Shown here one piece after another: positions 1 to 9,473 of a DNA stretch of 64,000 nucleotides. The position numbers were made by a program, and so were the translations under genes. Each line of letters begins with the position of its first letter. Position 1 is the first letter of the stretch. The notes below the pieces were generated by a model. The model was not told the origin of the DNA. It saw only the letters and a list, made by a program, of their open reading frames with translations, and made no database searches. The stretch is from the NCBI RefSeq assembly GCF_014269035.2, contig NZ_JABWRP020000013.1, forward strand, positions 124,001-188,000, read 5' to 3'. The DNA comes from Pseudomonas vlassakiae. GTDB taxonomy: Bacteria > Pseudomonadota > Gammaproteobacteria > Pseudomonadales > Pseudomonadaceae.

Positions 1-1
1 G

Positions 2-2854
2 CACGATGCCACCCTCGTGGCCTGCGGGGACCGTGATGTCACGGTGTACGAGAAAGCCCTCGACCTGCACAAGGATGGCAACGACCTGGCTGCGGGCACC
101 ACCGTTGGCAGCGATCCGACGTCGACCGGCGAAACCGCATCCGGCTCGCTGGTTGGGTCGGTTTCCGGTGGCGTGGGGGCGCTGACGTACAGCCTGGTGG
201 GCAATGCTGTCGGCCAGTACGGGCAGATCAGCGTCAACCCTGACGGCAGCTACACCTACACGCTGACTTCACCCGCCAATACCCCGGGTGCCGGTTCGGC
301 GGTCGAAAACTTCACCTACAAGGCCACCGACGCGCTGGGCCACAGCGTCACCAGCAACATCGCCATCACCATTGTCGACGATGTGCCCAATGCGATCTGC
401 GCCGAACGCAGCATCACACCGGGCAAGCTGGATTCCAACATCCTGTTGGTGATCGATGTGTCCGGCAGCATGGATTGTGCTTCAGGCATACCCGGCCTGA
501 CCCGCCTGGACGCGGCCAAACACGCCATCGCTGCGCTGCTCGACAAGTACGACGGCATGGGCGACATCAAGGTGCAGATCGTCACCTTCAGCGGTGGGGC
601 GCAGATCCAGTCGGCGGAGTGGGTCAGCATCGAGGCCGCCAAGTCGATCGTCAGCGGCTTGCAGGCTGGCGGTTCGACCTACTACGACAGCGCGGCTACG
701 GCTGCCCAGACGGCCTTTGCCCAGAATGGCAAGCTGGCGGGTGCACAGAATGTCAGCTACTTCTTCTCCGATGGCGAGCCCAGCTCCGGGCATGCCATGA
801 CCGCGTCCCGCGAAACCAGCTGGGAGACGTTCCTCGACAGCAATGGCATCAAATCCTACGCCATTGGCCTGGGCCAGGACGTCAACGCGGGCAACCTGAA
901 CCCGTTGGCCTATGACGGCAGCAGCCATACCGACACCAACGCGGTGATCGTCAACGACTTCAACCAACTTTATGGCGTGCTGTCGGGCACCGTACAGGGT
1001 TCGCCGATTACCGGCAGCCTGCTCAGCGATGGCACCTTCGGCGCCGATGGCGGCTTCATCAAGGCCCTGCTGGTGGACGGCACCACCTACACCTATGACC
1101 CGAAAGCCAACGCGGGGCAGGGCAGTTACCTGGCCAGCGGTGGCGCCGACAACGCCAGCTTCGACACCACGGGCAACACCCTCACCATCAAGACCAGCCT
1201 GGGCGGCAGCCTGCTGGTGAACATGCATACTGGCGAGTTCACCTATACGCCACCCAATGGCAATGACAGCAGCCCGCCCGAGCGTATCGGCTTCATGGTC
1301 AGCGACAATGACGGTGATACCAGCAGTGCTGACCTGCTGATCATGATCAATGGCAACCATGCACCGGTGGCGGTGGCCGACCATGTCATTACCAACATCA
1401 CCGGTTCCAGCATCACCTTGCCGTCCGAAGTGCTGCTGGCCAATGACAGTGATCCGGACAACGACCACTTGAACGCGGCGCCGATCACCGTCAACACCCA
1501 CTTTGCCGACAAGGGAGCCGGCTTCACCCTCGGCAATGGCGTGCCTGCCATCACCTTCGATGGCCAGGGCAATACGCTCGACAACCAGTTCAAGGCCCTG
1601 GACCGCAGTGCCTTCACCACTGCCGCCGGCAGCATGACCGCGGCGCTCGTGGTGTTCGGCTACCTCGGCAACATCAGCAGCAGCAACGCAAATGGCGAGG
1701 ACGTGATCACCGTCAGCCTGCGCAAGGGCGAGACCCTGCAGTTGGACCATGATCGCCCGGACGGTAACCTGAGCCTGGAGTGGAAGGATGCCAGTGGCAG
1801 CTACCAGCCCATCGCCGATGGCGGCAGCTTCACTGCCAGCCATGACGGGGTGTACAGCATCCATGTGGTCAATCAGGCCAACCCGTCGGACTACAGCAAG
1901 GCCGCCGAAAACTACAAGCTGAGCCTGGTGGTCGACTACAGCAATGCCGTGAACGAAGTGCATCAGGCCAGCTATACGGTCAGCGATGGCCATGGCGGCA
2001 GTGCTATTGGCGCGGTGGATATCACCTACCACGCCGGCACTACCCTGAATGGCACGGCAGGCAATGATGTATTGATGGCAAGCAACGTCGACACGCTCCT
2101 CGATGGCAGTGACGGCCATGATGTGCTGGTAGGCGGTTCGGGCAATGACACCCTGCACGGCGGCACTGGCAATGACCTGTTGATCGGCGGCCTTGGCAAC
2201 GACCTGCTCGATGGCGGGGCGGGCAACGACACCGCCAGTTATGCCTCGGCCACCGGAGGGGTGACGGTCGACCTGAGCCATATTGGCCCGCAGGATACCG
2301 GTGCCGCTGGTATCGATACCTTGACCGGCATCGAGAACCTGATCGGCTCCGACTACAACGACACCCTGATCGGTGATGCCGGCGACAACCTGCTCAACGG
2401 TGGCCTGGGCAATGATGTGCTCAAGGGCGGCGATGGCAATGACCTCCTCATCGGCGGGCCAGGCGACGACATCATGACCGGAGGCAACGGCAACGACGCC
2501 TTCGTCTGGCAGAAGGGCGACACTGGGCATGACACGGTGACCGACTTCACCCCGGGCAGCGACCACCTGGACCTGTCGCAACTGCTGCAGGGTGAGAATG
2601 CCACGGCGGCCTCGCTGGATGACTACCTGCACTTCAAGGTCAGCGGCAGCGGTACAAACGTGGTCTCGACCATCGAAGTGAGCAGTGTGGCAGGGGCGGC
2701 GCCGACCCAGACCATCGACCTGGCGGGGGTCGACCTGGCCCAGCATTACGGGGTGACTGCGGGGGCGGGCGGCGTGATTTCGGCAGGGCAGGATACTGCG
2801 ACCATCATCAACGGAATGATCAATGATCATTCGTTGAAGGTGGATACCGTGTAA
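2..2854 (+). CDS. C-terminal part of a large VWA/RTX adhesin (5' end outside window)
   Basis: The frame is open from base 2, so this is the last ~950 residues of a bigger secreted protein. Order seen: a VCBS/cadherin-like repeat rich in G, S, T and D (about residues 20-130); a von Willebrand A domain with the metal-site motif DVSGS near residue 152; a second repeat region; then hemolysin-type calcium-binding nonapeptides (GGxGNDxLxGG) in two blocks, about nt 2046-2236 and 2370-2508; and a terminal domain ending in hydrophobic/acidic residues, as in type I secretion substrates. The family comprises LapA/MapA-like biofilm adhesins exported by an ABC/HlyD/TolC machine and held on the cell surface. 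The transporter genes are not visible. Cysteines are few; two lie close to the VWA metal site. A REP pair follows the stop codon. Confidence 0.85.
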   Translation, partial: HDATLVACGDRDVTVYEKALDLHKDGNDLAAGTTVGSDPTSTGETASGSLVGSVSGGVGALTYSLVGNAVGQYGQISVNPDGSYTYTLTSPANTPGAGSAVENFTYKATDALGHSVTSNIAITIVDDVPNAICAERSITPGKLDSNILLVIDVSGSMDCASGIPGLTRLDAAKHAIAALLDKYDGMGDIKVQIVTFSGGAQIQSAEWVSIEAAKSIVSGLQAGGSTYYDSAATAAQTAFAQNGKLAGAQNVSYFFSDGEPSSGHAMTASRETSWETFLDSNGIKSYAIGLGQDVNAGNLNPLAYDGSSHTDTNAVIVNDFNQLYGVLSGTVQGSPITGSLLSDGTFGADGGFIKALLVDGTTYTYDPKANAGQGSYLASGGADNASFDTTGNTLTIKTSLGGSLLVNMHTGEFTYTPPNGNDSSPPERIGFMVSDNDGDTSSADLLIMINGNHAPVAVADHVITNITGSSITLPSEVLLANDSDPDNDHLNAAPITVNTHFADKGAGFTLGNGVPAITFDGQGNTLDNQFKALDRSAFTTAAGSMTAALVVFGYLGNISSSNANGEDVITVSLRKGETLQLDHDRPDGNLSLEWKDASGSYQPIADGGSFTASHDGVYSIHVVNQANPSDYSKAAENYKLSLVVDYSNAVNEVHQASYTVSDGHGGSAIGAVDITYHAGTTLNGTAGNDVLMASNVDTLLDGSDGHDVLVGGSGNDTLHGGTGNDLLIGGLGNDLLDGGAGNDTASYASATGGVTVDLSHIGPQDTGAAGIDTLTGIENLIGSDYNDTLIGDAGDNLLNGGLGNDVLKGGDGNDLLIGGPGDDIMTGGNGNDAFVWQKGDTGHDTVTDFTPGSDHLDLSQLLQGENATAASLDDYLHFKVSGSGTNVVSTIEVSSVAGAAPTQTIDLAGVDLAQHYGVTAGAGGVISAGQDTATIINGMINDHSLKVDTV

Positions 2855-2870
2855 TTGCTGCCCTCCATGG

Positions 2871-2967
2871 CCTGTGCCGGCCTCTTCGCGGCTAAAGCCG
2901 CTCCCAGAGGGGCCATGCTGCCTGAGGGCTGCAGGAGCGACTTTAGCCGCGAAGAGGCCGGCACAGG
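2871..2967. repeat. REP inverted pair
   Basis: Two ~34-base copies of a REP-type element (cctgtgccgg...ccgctcc and its inverse) face each other across about 30 bases, between the convergent ends of the adhesin and the YbaN-like gene. This is the usual site for REP/BIME units in P. putida; transcripts from either side could form a long hairpin here. Confidence 0.8.
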
Positions 2968-2979
2968 CGATAGCAGGGC

Positions 2980-3345
2980 TCAGCCCGGCCGACGCAAGGT
3001 CTTTTGCTTGAGGATATACAGGCTCACCAGTACCGCACTGGTGAGCATGAACGCCCTGGCCCAGAACAGCGGCACCAGGTAGCAGGACAGAGCGATGCTC
3101 GCCCACATCAGGCCGATGGCGTAGACCTTGCCCTTGAGCGGTATGCCTTCGCCGCTCAGGTAGTCACGGATCCACGGTCCCAGCTTGGGGTGGTTGACCA
3201 GCCAATCATGAAAGCGCGGCGAGCTGCGGGCGAAACAGGCCGCCGCCAGCAGCAGGAATGGGGTGGTGGGCAACACCGGCAGGAAGATCCCCAGCACCCC
3301 CAGCGCAACACTGAGCCAGCCGATGGCCAGCAGCAGGTAGCGCAC
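2980..3345 (-). CDS. YbaN-like DUF454 inner-membrane protein
   Basis: A 121-residue protein with an N-terminal hydrophobic stretch containing LGIFLPVLPTTPFLLLAAACF, the hallmark of the YbaN/DUF454 family, followed by a short soluble loop (PKLGPWIRDY) and two more membrane segments. The function of the family is not established. The start is GTG, 7 bases after the stop of the UPF0149 gene on the same strand, so the two are probably cotranscribed. Confidence 0.8.
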   Translation of the reverse strand: MRYLLLAIGWLSVALGVLGIFLPVLPTTPFLLLAAACFARSSPRFHDWLVNHPKLGPWIRDYLSGEGIPLKGKVYAIGLMWASIALSCYLVPLFWARAFMLTSAVLVSLYILKQKTLRRPG

Positions 3346-3352
3346 GGCCGAC

Positions 3353-3940
3353 TCAGTGGTGGCGTGGCTTGAGCAGCGCCGGCTTTTCGTCTGGAGCGTG
3401 CAGCAGCAGGAACAGCGCGCTCAGCGCTTCCGGGATTTGCACGATCATGTCGTCCTGCAGGTTGGCATTGCTGGCGATGTCGGCGAACTCAGGCTGTTCG
3501 TCGAACAGACCGGAACCGACCATGATCGGCAGCAGCATCTCGCTGACTTCTTCCTCGGCGTCCTCGAACCAGGCCTCTTCGCGCAGGAACACGCCCTCCA
3601 TGAAGCCGATGCACCAGCCACGCAGGTCGGAATCGTCCGGCTCGTCGGTCAGGTCCAGGTCGCAGGGCAGGTCGAATTCCTCGTCGCTGGCCAGCTGGCG
3701 GGCGATGTGGCCTTTGAGGGCCACCAGCGTCGCTTCGATCTCGGTGCGCTGGGCATCGCTGGCGTAATGGGGCTCTTCGGCAAACAGCGCGTCGATCCAT
3801 TCACGCTCGGGGACGTCCTCGGAGCAGATCGACAGCGCGGTCAGGTAGCCGTGTGCGGCGACGTAGTCCAGCGCTTCTTCGTGCAGCTCATCGGCGTCGA
3901 GGAAGGCTTGCAGGCGGGTCAGTTGCTCGGCGAAGGACAT
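3353..3940 (-). CDS. UPF0149 (YecA/YgfB-like) family protein
   Basis: An acidic 195-residue helical protein. The pattern RGWCIGFMEG followed by an acidic linker and a C-terminal IPEALSALFLLLHAP segment is typical of UPF0149 proteins such as YgfB/YecA. No catalytic residues are evident and the role is unknown, although P. aeruginosa YgfB has been linked to antibiotic response. Upstream member of a two-gene unit with the YbaN-like gene; it diverges from recQ. Confidence 0.75.
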   Translation of the reverse strand: MSFAEQLTRLQAFLDADELHEEALDYVAAHGYLTALSICSEDVPEREWIDALFAEEPHYASDAQRTEIEATLVALKGHIARQLASDEEFDLPCDLDLTDEPDDSDLRGWCIGFMEGVFLREEAWFEDAEEEVSEMLLPIMVGSGLFDEQPEFADIASNANLQDDMIVQIPEALSALFLLLHAPDEKPALLKPRHH

Positions 3941-4186
3941 TACAGGGCTACCTTGGGGAATAAACGATAGTGAATTCTAGCACCTTGCGGCGGCAGCGGG
4001 GCAAAGGGAACGTCTGTCACCGGGCATCCTGTGCGGGCCGTCACTACGGTATACTCCGCCGTTTTTCATCCAGGACCGGGTTTTCTCCGGCCATCTGGCA
4101 AAAGCCGCTTACGCTTTTGGCGTGTGCGGAGCGGGTTTATCGTCCAGCCTGTGTCCAGGATGGTACGGCGATTTGTGGAGTTGCAC

Positions 4187-6331
4187 ATGCTCGAACAGGC
4201 TCAGCGCGTTCTCAAGGATATCTTCGGTTACGACAGTTTCCGTGGGCGCCAGGCAGCGATCATCGAATGCGTGGCCAATGGCGGCGATGCCTTGGTGCTG
4301 ATGCCTACCGGCGGCGGCAAGTCCCTGTGCTTCCAGGTGCCTGGCTTGTTGCGCCCGGGCCTGACGGTGGTGGTGTCGCCGCTGATCGCGCTGATGGACG
4401 ACCAGGTCGCCACCCTCGACGAACTCGGTGTCGCCGCCGCAGCGCTCAACTCCACCCTGAGCCCGGAGCAGCAGCGTGATCTGGCCGGGCGCCTGCGCCG
4501 TGGCGAAGTGAAGATGCTCTACCTGGCGCCGGAGCGCCTGGTGCAGCCGCGCATGCTGGACTTCCTGCGCGGCCTCGACATTGCGCTGTTCGCCATCGAT
4601 GAAGCCCACTGCGTCTCGCAATGGGGCCATGACTTCCGCCCGGAGTACCTGCAGCTCGGGCAACTGGCCGAACTGTTCCCCCATGTGCCGCGCATCGCCC
4701 TGACCGCCACCGCCGACATGCGGACCCGCGAGGAGATCGTCCAGCGCCTGCACCTGCAGGGCGCCGAACGCTTCCTGTCGAGCTTCGACCGGCCGAACAT
4801 CTTCTACCGCATCGTGCCCAAGGAGGCGCCACGCAAGCAGTTGATGGCCTTCCTCGGCGAGCGGCGTGGCAACGCCGGCATCGTCTACTGCCTGTCGCGC
4901 AAGAAGGTCGATGAAACCGCAGCGTTCCTCTGTGAGCAGGGGTTCCCGGCGTTGCCCTACCACGCCGGCCTTGCCGCCGAGACGCGCGCCGCCAACCAGC
5001 ATCGCTTCCTCAACGAGGAAGGGCTGATCATGGTCGCCACCATTGCCTTCGGCATGGGTATCGACAAGCCCAACGTACGCTTTGTTGCCCACCTCGACTT
5101 GCCCAAGTCGCTCGAGGCCTATTACCAGGAAACCGGCCGCGCCGGCCGCGACGGCTTGCCATCGGATGCCTGGATGGCCTACGGCCTGCAGGACATGGTG
5201 ATGCTCAAGCAGATGCTGCAGAACTCCGAGGGTGACGAGCGCCACAAGCGCATCGAGCAGCACAAGCTCGACGCCATGCTGGCCCTGTGCGAAGAAACCC
5301 GCTGCCGCCGCCAGGCACTGCTTGCCTATTTCGACGAAACCCTCGAACAACCCTGTGGCCACTGCGACAACTGCGTCGACCAGATCCAGACCTGGGACGC
5401 CACCGAGCCGGCCCGCCAGGCGTTGTCGGCCGTGTTCCGCACTGGCCAGCGCTACGGCGTTGGCCATCTGGTCGATGTGCTGCTGGGCAAGGACACCGAG
5501 AAAGTACGCAACTTCGGCCATGAGAAGCTTTCGGTGTTCGGGGTCGGCAAGGGCCTGGCCGAAGCCGAATGGCGTTCGTTGTTCCGTCAGCTGGTGGCAC
5601 GCGGCCTGGTCGACATCGACCTGGAAGGCTACGGTGGCTTGCGCCTGTCCGACAGCTGCCGGCCGCTGCTGCGCGGCGAGGTTAACCTGCAGCTGCGCCG
5701 CGACCTCAAGCCACAGACCGTGGCCAAGACGTCGACCAGCGGCGGCAGCCCGGCCAGCCAGCTGGTGCGCACCGAGGAGCGCGAACTGTGGGAGGCGCTG
5801 CGCACCCTGCGGCGCAAGCTGGCCGAAGAGCACAGCGTGCCACCCTACGTCATCTTCCCCGATTCCACCCTGCTGGAAATGCTCCGCAGCCAGCCGACCA
5901 GCCTCAGCGACATGGCACAGGTCAGCGGCGTCGGTGCGCGCAAGCTGGAGCGCTATGGCCAGGCCTTCCTCGAAGTGCTCAACGGCGCGGGTGGCACCGA
6001 GGAGGCGCCGAAGGTGGTGCTCGACCTGCGCCACGAACTGGTCAGCCTGGCCCGCGCCGGCATGACCCCGGCGCAGATCGCCGGGCAGCTCAACTGCAGC
6101 GAGAAAAATGTCTACAGCCTGCTGGCCGAGGCCCTGGGCCGCCAGGAGCTGAGCCTGGAGCAGGCGCTGGACTTGCCGGAAGACCTGATGATGGAGGTGC
6201 AGGACGCCTTCCTCGACGGCGAGGGCGAGCTGCCGCCGGTATCGGCGATTGCCCCGTTGTTCGGCGCACGGGTGCCGGAAGGCGTGCTGTACTGCGTGCG
6301 TGCGGCATTGGCAGCGGAGTTCGAGCTTTGA
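4187..6331 (+). CDS. recQ: ATP-dependent DNA helicase RecQ
   Basis: A 714-residue 3'-5' helicase that processes stalled forks and recombination intermediates. Visible motifs: Walker A MPTGGGKS near residue 44, DEAH box in FAIDEAHCVSQWGHDF, motif VI in ETGRAGRDG, the zinc-binding cysteine set (CEETRCRRQ ... CGHCDNC), a winged-helix RQC region, and an HRDC domain around residues 530-610. About 100 further residues containing a helix-turn-helix-like segment follow, making it longer than the ~610-residue E. coli protein. I start at ATG 4187, which has GTGGAG 6 bases upstream; the frame is open 156 bases further up but that part does not look like RecQ. Confidence 0.95.
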   Translation: MLEQAQRVLKDIFGYDSFRGRQAAIIECVANGGDALVLMPTGGGKSLCFQVPGLLRPGLTVVVSPLIALMDDQVATLDELGVAAAALNSTLSPEQQRDLAGRLRRGEVKMLYLAPERLVQPRMLDFLRGLDIALFAIDEAHCVSQWGHDFRPEYLQLGQLAELFPHVPRIALTATADMRTREEIVQRLHLQGAERFLSSFDRPNIFYRIVPKEAPRKQLMAFLGERRGNAGIVYCLSRKKVDETAAFLCEQGFPALPYHAGLAAETRAANQHRFLNEEGLIMVATIAFGMGIDKPNVRFVAHLDLPKSLEAYYQETGRAGRDGLPSDAWMAYGLQDMVMLKQMLQNSEGDERHKRIEQHKLDAMLALCEETRCRRQALLAYFDETLEQPCGHCDNCVDQIQTWDATEPARQALSAVFRTGQRYGVGHLVDVLLGKDTEKVRNFGHEKLSVFGVGKGLAEAEWRSLFRQLVARGLVDIDLEGYGGLRLSDSCRPLLRGEVNLQLRRDLKPQTVAKTSTSGGSPASQLVRTEERELWEALRTLRRKLAEEHSVPPYVIFPDSTLLEMLRSQPTSLSDMAQVSGVGARKLERYGQAFLEVLNGAGGTEEAPKVVLDLRHELVSLARAGMTPAQIAGQLNCSEKNVYSLLAEALGRQELSLEQALDLPEDLMMEVQDAFLDGEGELPPVSAIAPLFGARVPEGVLYCVRAALAAEFEL

Positions 6332-6437
6332 AGGGCGGCATTTCCGTCAACTGCTGATGTTTGTCATCCTTTTTGACGATTATCAGACGTTTCCGCGGCG
6401 GCCAGCCTTGCCTGATGCCCCGGAGCATGGTTAGCTG

Positions 6438-6450
6438 ACTAATAATTAGT
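6438..6450. promoter_or_regulatory. Perfect palindrome, candidate operator of the MarR gene
   Basis: ACTAATaATTAGT is a perfect 6+1+6 inverted repeat, 19 bases before the MarR start codon. Its size and AT-rich dyad fit a MarR-family operator, and autorepression is common in the family. Inference from position and symmetry only. Confidence 0.5.
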
Positions 6451-6469
6451 TCTAGTCTATGAGTTGCCT

Positions 6470-6907
6470 ATGCCCCTGACCGACAACCAACACCGCTTCG
6501 GCATGCAGCTGGCGCAGATGTCCCGCGGCTGGCGTGCCGAGCTGGACCGCCGCCTGGCCGGGCTCAACCTGTCCCAGGCACGCTGGCTGGTGTTGTTGCA
6601 CCTCGCTCGCTTCGAACAAGCGCCCACCCAGCGTGAGCTGGCGCAGAGCGTGGGCGTCGAAGGCCCGACCCTGGCGCGGCTGCTCGACAGCCTGGAAAGC
6701 CAGGGGCTGGTGCGTCGCCAGGCGGTGCTGGAGGACCGGCGGGCGAAGAAGATCCTGCTGTGCCCACCGGCCAAACCGCTGATCGAGCAGATCGAGACCA
6801 TCGCCAATGCCCTGCGCCTGGAGCTGTTCACGGGCGTCGATGAGGCCGATCTTGAAGTGTGCATGCGGGTGCATGCCAAGATCCTCGCCAACCTGGAAAA
6901 ATCCTGA
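6470..6907 (+). CDS. MarR-family transcriptional regulator
   Basis: A 145-residue winged-helix regulator. The segment TQRELAQSVGVEGPTLARLL is the recognition helix region and is followed by the wing RRQAVLEDRRAKKILL with the conserved DRR; N- and C-terminal helices would form the dimer. It resembles SlyA/MarR proteins that sense small phenolic ligands. I use ATG 6470 rather than the TTG two codons upstream. A 13-bp palindrome lies just before the start. It faces the PlpD-like gene across a shared terminator, so it is not in operon with it; its targets are unknown. Confidence 0.85.
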   Translation: MPLTDNQHRFGMQLAQMSRGWRAELDRRLAGLNLSQARWLVLLHLARFEQAPTQRELAQSVGVEGPTLARLLDSLESQGLVRRQAVLEDRRAKKILLCPPAKPLIEQIETIANALRLELFTGVDEADLEVCMRVHAKILANLEKS

Positions 6908-6914
6908 CTCCCGA

Positions 6915-6933
6915 GGGGCCGCAAGGCGGCCCC
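6915..6933. terminator. Bidirectional terminator hairpin
   Basis: GGGGCCGC-AAG-GCGGCCCC forms an 8-bp GC stem in the ~30-base gap between the converging MarR and PlpD-like genes. Confidence 0.65.
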
Positions 6934-6937
6934 CGTT

Positions 6938-9136
6938 CTAGAAGGTATGCCCCAGGTTCAGGTACACCGCCTGCTCGTTCGCCGTGTTGGCCCCATAACT
7001 CAAGTTCAATGGCCCCAACGGCGTCTCCAGCCCCAGGAAGATGCTCGCGGCATTGATGTAGCCACTGTCGAATTCGTTGTCGTTGTTCCACACCCGCCCA
7101 CGTTCCAGCGAGCCGCCGATATACAGCGGGAAGTCCAGCGGCAGATAGGCCCGCGGAGTCAGGCGCCGGTAGTACACCATCCGCAGCAGGCTCACGTTCT
7201 GCCCTGACACCGAGTCCTGGCGGAAGCCGGAGAGTTCCCTCGCGCCGCCCATCACGAAGCTTGAGGTCACCACCTCGGTAGCGTCCAGCGTACGCCCATA
7301 GCGGCCACCCAGCACAAAGGTGTTCGGGCCAATGCTGAATGCCTTGTCCAGGTTCAGCAGCCACTGGCGGTAGTCCTCGTCCGAATCCAGTGACTTGTCA
7401 TACTTTCGCACGGTCAGGCCGATGTCCTCACCGTTGTGCGGGAAGTACACGTTGTCGAGGGTGTCGAACGAGTATTTCAGCTCGTAAAAGCCTTCGTTGA
7501 AGCTGACCGAGGGCAGGTCCTGATCGCCGATACGCACTTCGGCCTCGCCCCAGGCCTTGCCGACACCCAGGCGCACTTCGCCGGAGGTGCCGATCTGGCG
7601 GCCCACATTGAGGCCGAAACCGTAGCGCTCGAGCCGGTACTCGGCAATCGGGTCGTTGTCCAGGCTCGCTTCGATGTTCTGCGAGCCAAGGTCCAGGTAA
7701 GGCGCGACGAAGTAGCGCGAGCCTACGTCCAGCGGCTGGTAGAACTCACTGTAAAGTTCCTGTTGGTCGCCGATCTGGGCGCGTGTCAGCCACTCCGCGC
7801 CCAAGCGGTTGATGCCGTTCATGCGGTAGCTGGCGCCGAGGTTGAAGGCACTGTCACCGCGCAGGTCGTCGGACAGGTTCAGGCCCAGGCGCAGGTAGTC
7901 GGTGCCGCCGCGCTTGCCGCGGGCATTGATCACCAGGGTGTTGTCATCGCCCTTGTGTACCACGCGGTATTGCACCCGGTCGAAGTAGTCCAGGCCATAC
8001 AGGGTGCCCATGTCGGTCTGCAGACGGCCCAGCGCCAGCGGCTCGCCGATGGGCTGGCGGATGTAGTAGCGGATCACGTCATCGCTGACTTTCGAGTCGT
8101 TCTCTATCCTGATCGCAGTGATCACCGGTGTGCGCTGGCCCGGTGAGCGGGCCACGGCCAGGCTGGCGTCATGCTCCGGTTGGCGCAACGCGGCCAGGCG
8201 CGTGTCGAGCAGGCGAGTCGCGCGGTAGCCGGCGTCGATCATGTCGTGGGCACGGCCGAAATCGGTGACGCCGAAGGCCGCCAGCTGCGGCTGTATGAGG
8301 ATGTCGTCGCGGTGCAGGCTGGCCAGCTGCTCCTCGGAGTTGCGCCGGGTCATGAGGGTGATCGACTGGTTGAGCACGTCGACCACCGTGGCCAGTTGCT
8401 TGCGGTCACGCAGCGGGGTGCCGATGTCGACCACGATGGCCAGGTCGACGCCCATTTCCCGGGCCACGTCGAGCGGGATGTTGTCGACCATGCCGCCGTC
8501 CACCAGCAGGCGACCGTCGAGTTCGACCGGGGCGAATACCGCCGGGATCGACATGCTGGCGCGAATCACCTGCGGCAGGTGGCCACGGCTGAACACCACC
8601 TTTTCGCCGCTGGCGATGTCGGTGGCCACGGCGCGAAAGGGGATTGGCAGCTTGTCGAAATCGCGGGTGTCGGCAGTGTGGGCCAGCTTGCTTTCCAGCA
8701 GCAGCGCCAGGTTCTGGCCCTGGATCACCCCCAGCGGCAGGCCGAGGCTGCCGTCGTCACGAAAACTCAGCTTCTGCTTGACCAGGAAGTCACGGTCATC
8801 CTGCTTGCGCCGGAACGGCACGTCCCTGCGCGGTGGCGCATCGGACAGCGCCTGTTGCCAGTCCAGCGTGGTGGCGAGTTTCTCCAGTTCCTCGACGCTG
8901 TAGCCGGAGGCGTACAGCCCGCCCACCACCGCGCCCATACTGGTGCCGGCGATGGCGTCGATGCGCACGCCCTGTTCCTCCAGTGCCTTGAGCACGCCAA
9001 TATGAGCCAGGCCACGGGCCGCGCCGCCAGACAGCACCAGGCCGACCTTGGGGCGGGCGGGCTCGGCGGCGAATACGGTGAGGGTGGTGAGCGTCAGCAA
9101 AAAGCAGAGCAGCAGGCGGCGCATCGTGAGTCTCAA
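6938..9136 (-). CDS. plpD: PlpD-type patatin phospholipase autotransporter (type Vd secretion)
   Basis: A 732-residue outer-membrane protein. A signal peptide (about residues 1-23, ending VFAAE) precedes a patatin domain with oxyanion motif SGGAARG, nucleophile motif GTSMG and the DGG motif carrying the catalytic Asp (Ser-Asp dyad). Then come a POTRA-like region (about 330-400) and a C-terminal Omp85-type barrel ending in Phe (LNLGHTF), as the assembly machinery requires. In P. aeruginosa PlpD the lipase is exported through its own barrel and released. Two in-frame ATGs, at 9136 and 9124, are possible starts. Confidence 0.9.
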   Translation of the reverse strand: MRLTMRRLLLCFLLTLTTLTVFAAEPARPKVGLVLSGGAARGLAHIGVLKALEEQGVRIDAIAGTSMGAVVGGLYASGYSVEELEKLATTLDWQQALSDAPPRRDVPFRRKQDDRDFLVKQKLSFRDDGSLGLPLGVIQGQNLALLLESKLAHTADTRDFDKLPIPFRAVATDIASGEKVVFSRGHLPQVIRASMSIPAVFAPVELDGRLLVDGGMVDNIPLDVAREMGVDLAIVVDIGTPLRDRKQLATVVDVLNQSITLMTRRNSEEQLASLHRDDILIQPQLAAFGVTDFGRAHDMIDAGYRATRLLDTRLAALRQPEHDASLAVARSPGQRTPVITAIRIENDSKVSDDVIRYYIRQPIGEPLALGRLQTDMGTLYGLDYFDRVQYRVVHKGDDNTLVINARGKRGGTDYLRLGLNLSDDLRGDSAFNLGASYRMNGINRLGAEWLTRAQIGDQQELYSEFYQPLDVGSRYFVAPYLDLGSQNIEASLDNDPIAEYRLERYGFGLNVGRQIGTSGEVRLGVGKAWGEAEVRIGDQDLPSVSFNEGFYELKYSFDTLDNVYFPHNGEDIGLTVRKYDKSLDSDEDYRQWLLNLDKAFSIGPNTFVLGGRYGRTLDATEVVTSSFVMGGARELSGFRQDSVSGQNVSLLRMVYYRRLTPRAYLPLDFPLYIGGSLERGRVWNNDNEFDSGYINAASIFLGLETPLGPLNLSYGANTANEQAVYLNLGHTF

Positions 9137-9191
9137 ACCGAAGGCTAAAGACCGCTAGTATAAGCGGCCCCTCACCTGGAGATGCTTCAGC

Positions 9192-9473
9192 ATGGCCGAC
9201 AACAAGCCGGAAATCGTCATCACTTATTGCACGCAATGCCAATGGCTGCTGCGCGCCGCCTGGCTGGCCCAGGAACTGCTCAGCACCTTCGGCGACGACC
9301 TTGGCCGGGTGGCGCTGGAGCCTGGCACAGGCGGCATCTTCCGCATAACCTGCGATGCCGTGCAGATATGGGAACGCAAGGCCGACGGTGGCTTCCCCGA
9401 GGCCAAGGTGCTGAAGCAGCGCGTGCGCGACCAGATCGACCCGCAGCGCGACCTGGGCCACAACGATCGTTGA
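9192..9473 (+). CDS. SelT/SelW/SelH (Rdx)-family small thioredoxin-like protein
   Basis: A 93-residue protein starting with a strand and the redox motif CTQC (residues 13-16) in the order seen in Rdx/SelW proteins, where one Cys is often selenocysteine; here both are Cys. The GTGGIFRI and GGFPEAKVLKQRVRD segments match the family. Presumed redox role; the substrate is unknown. GGAG lies upstream of the ATG. Its stop codon is directly adjacent to the stop of the opposing exporter gene. Confidence 0.8.
   Translation: MADNKPEIVITYCTQCQWLLRAAWLAQELLSTFGDDLGRVALEPGTGGIFRITCDAVQIWERKADGGFPEAKVLKQRVRDQIDPQRDLGHNDR

Noticed and set aside
4031..4186. N-terminal extension of RecQ
   Set aside because: The 52 extra codons have no RecQ similarity; the ATG at 4187 has its own ribosome-binding site.
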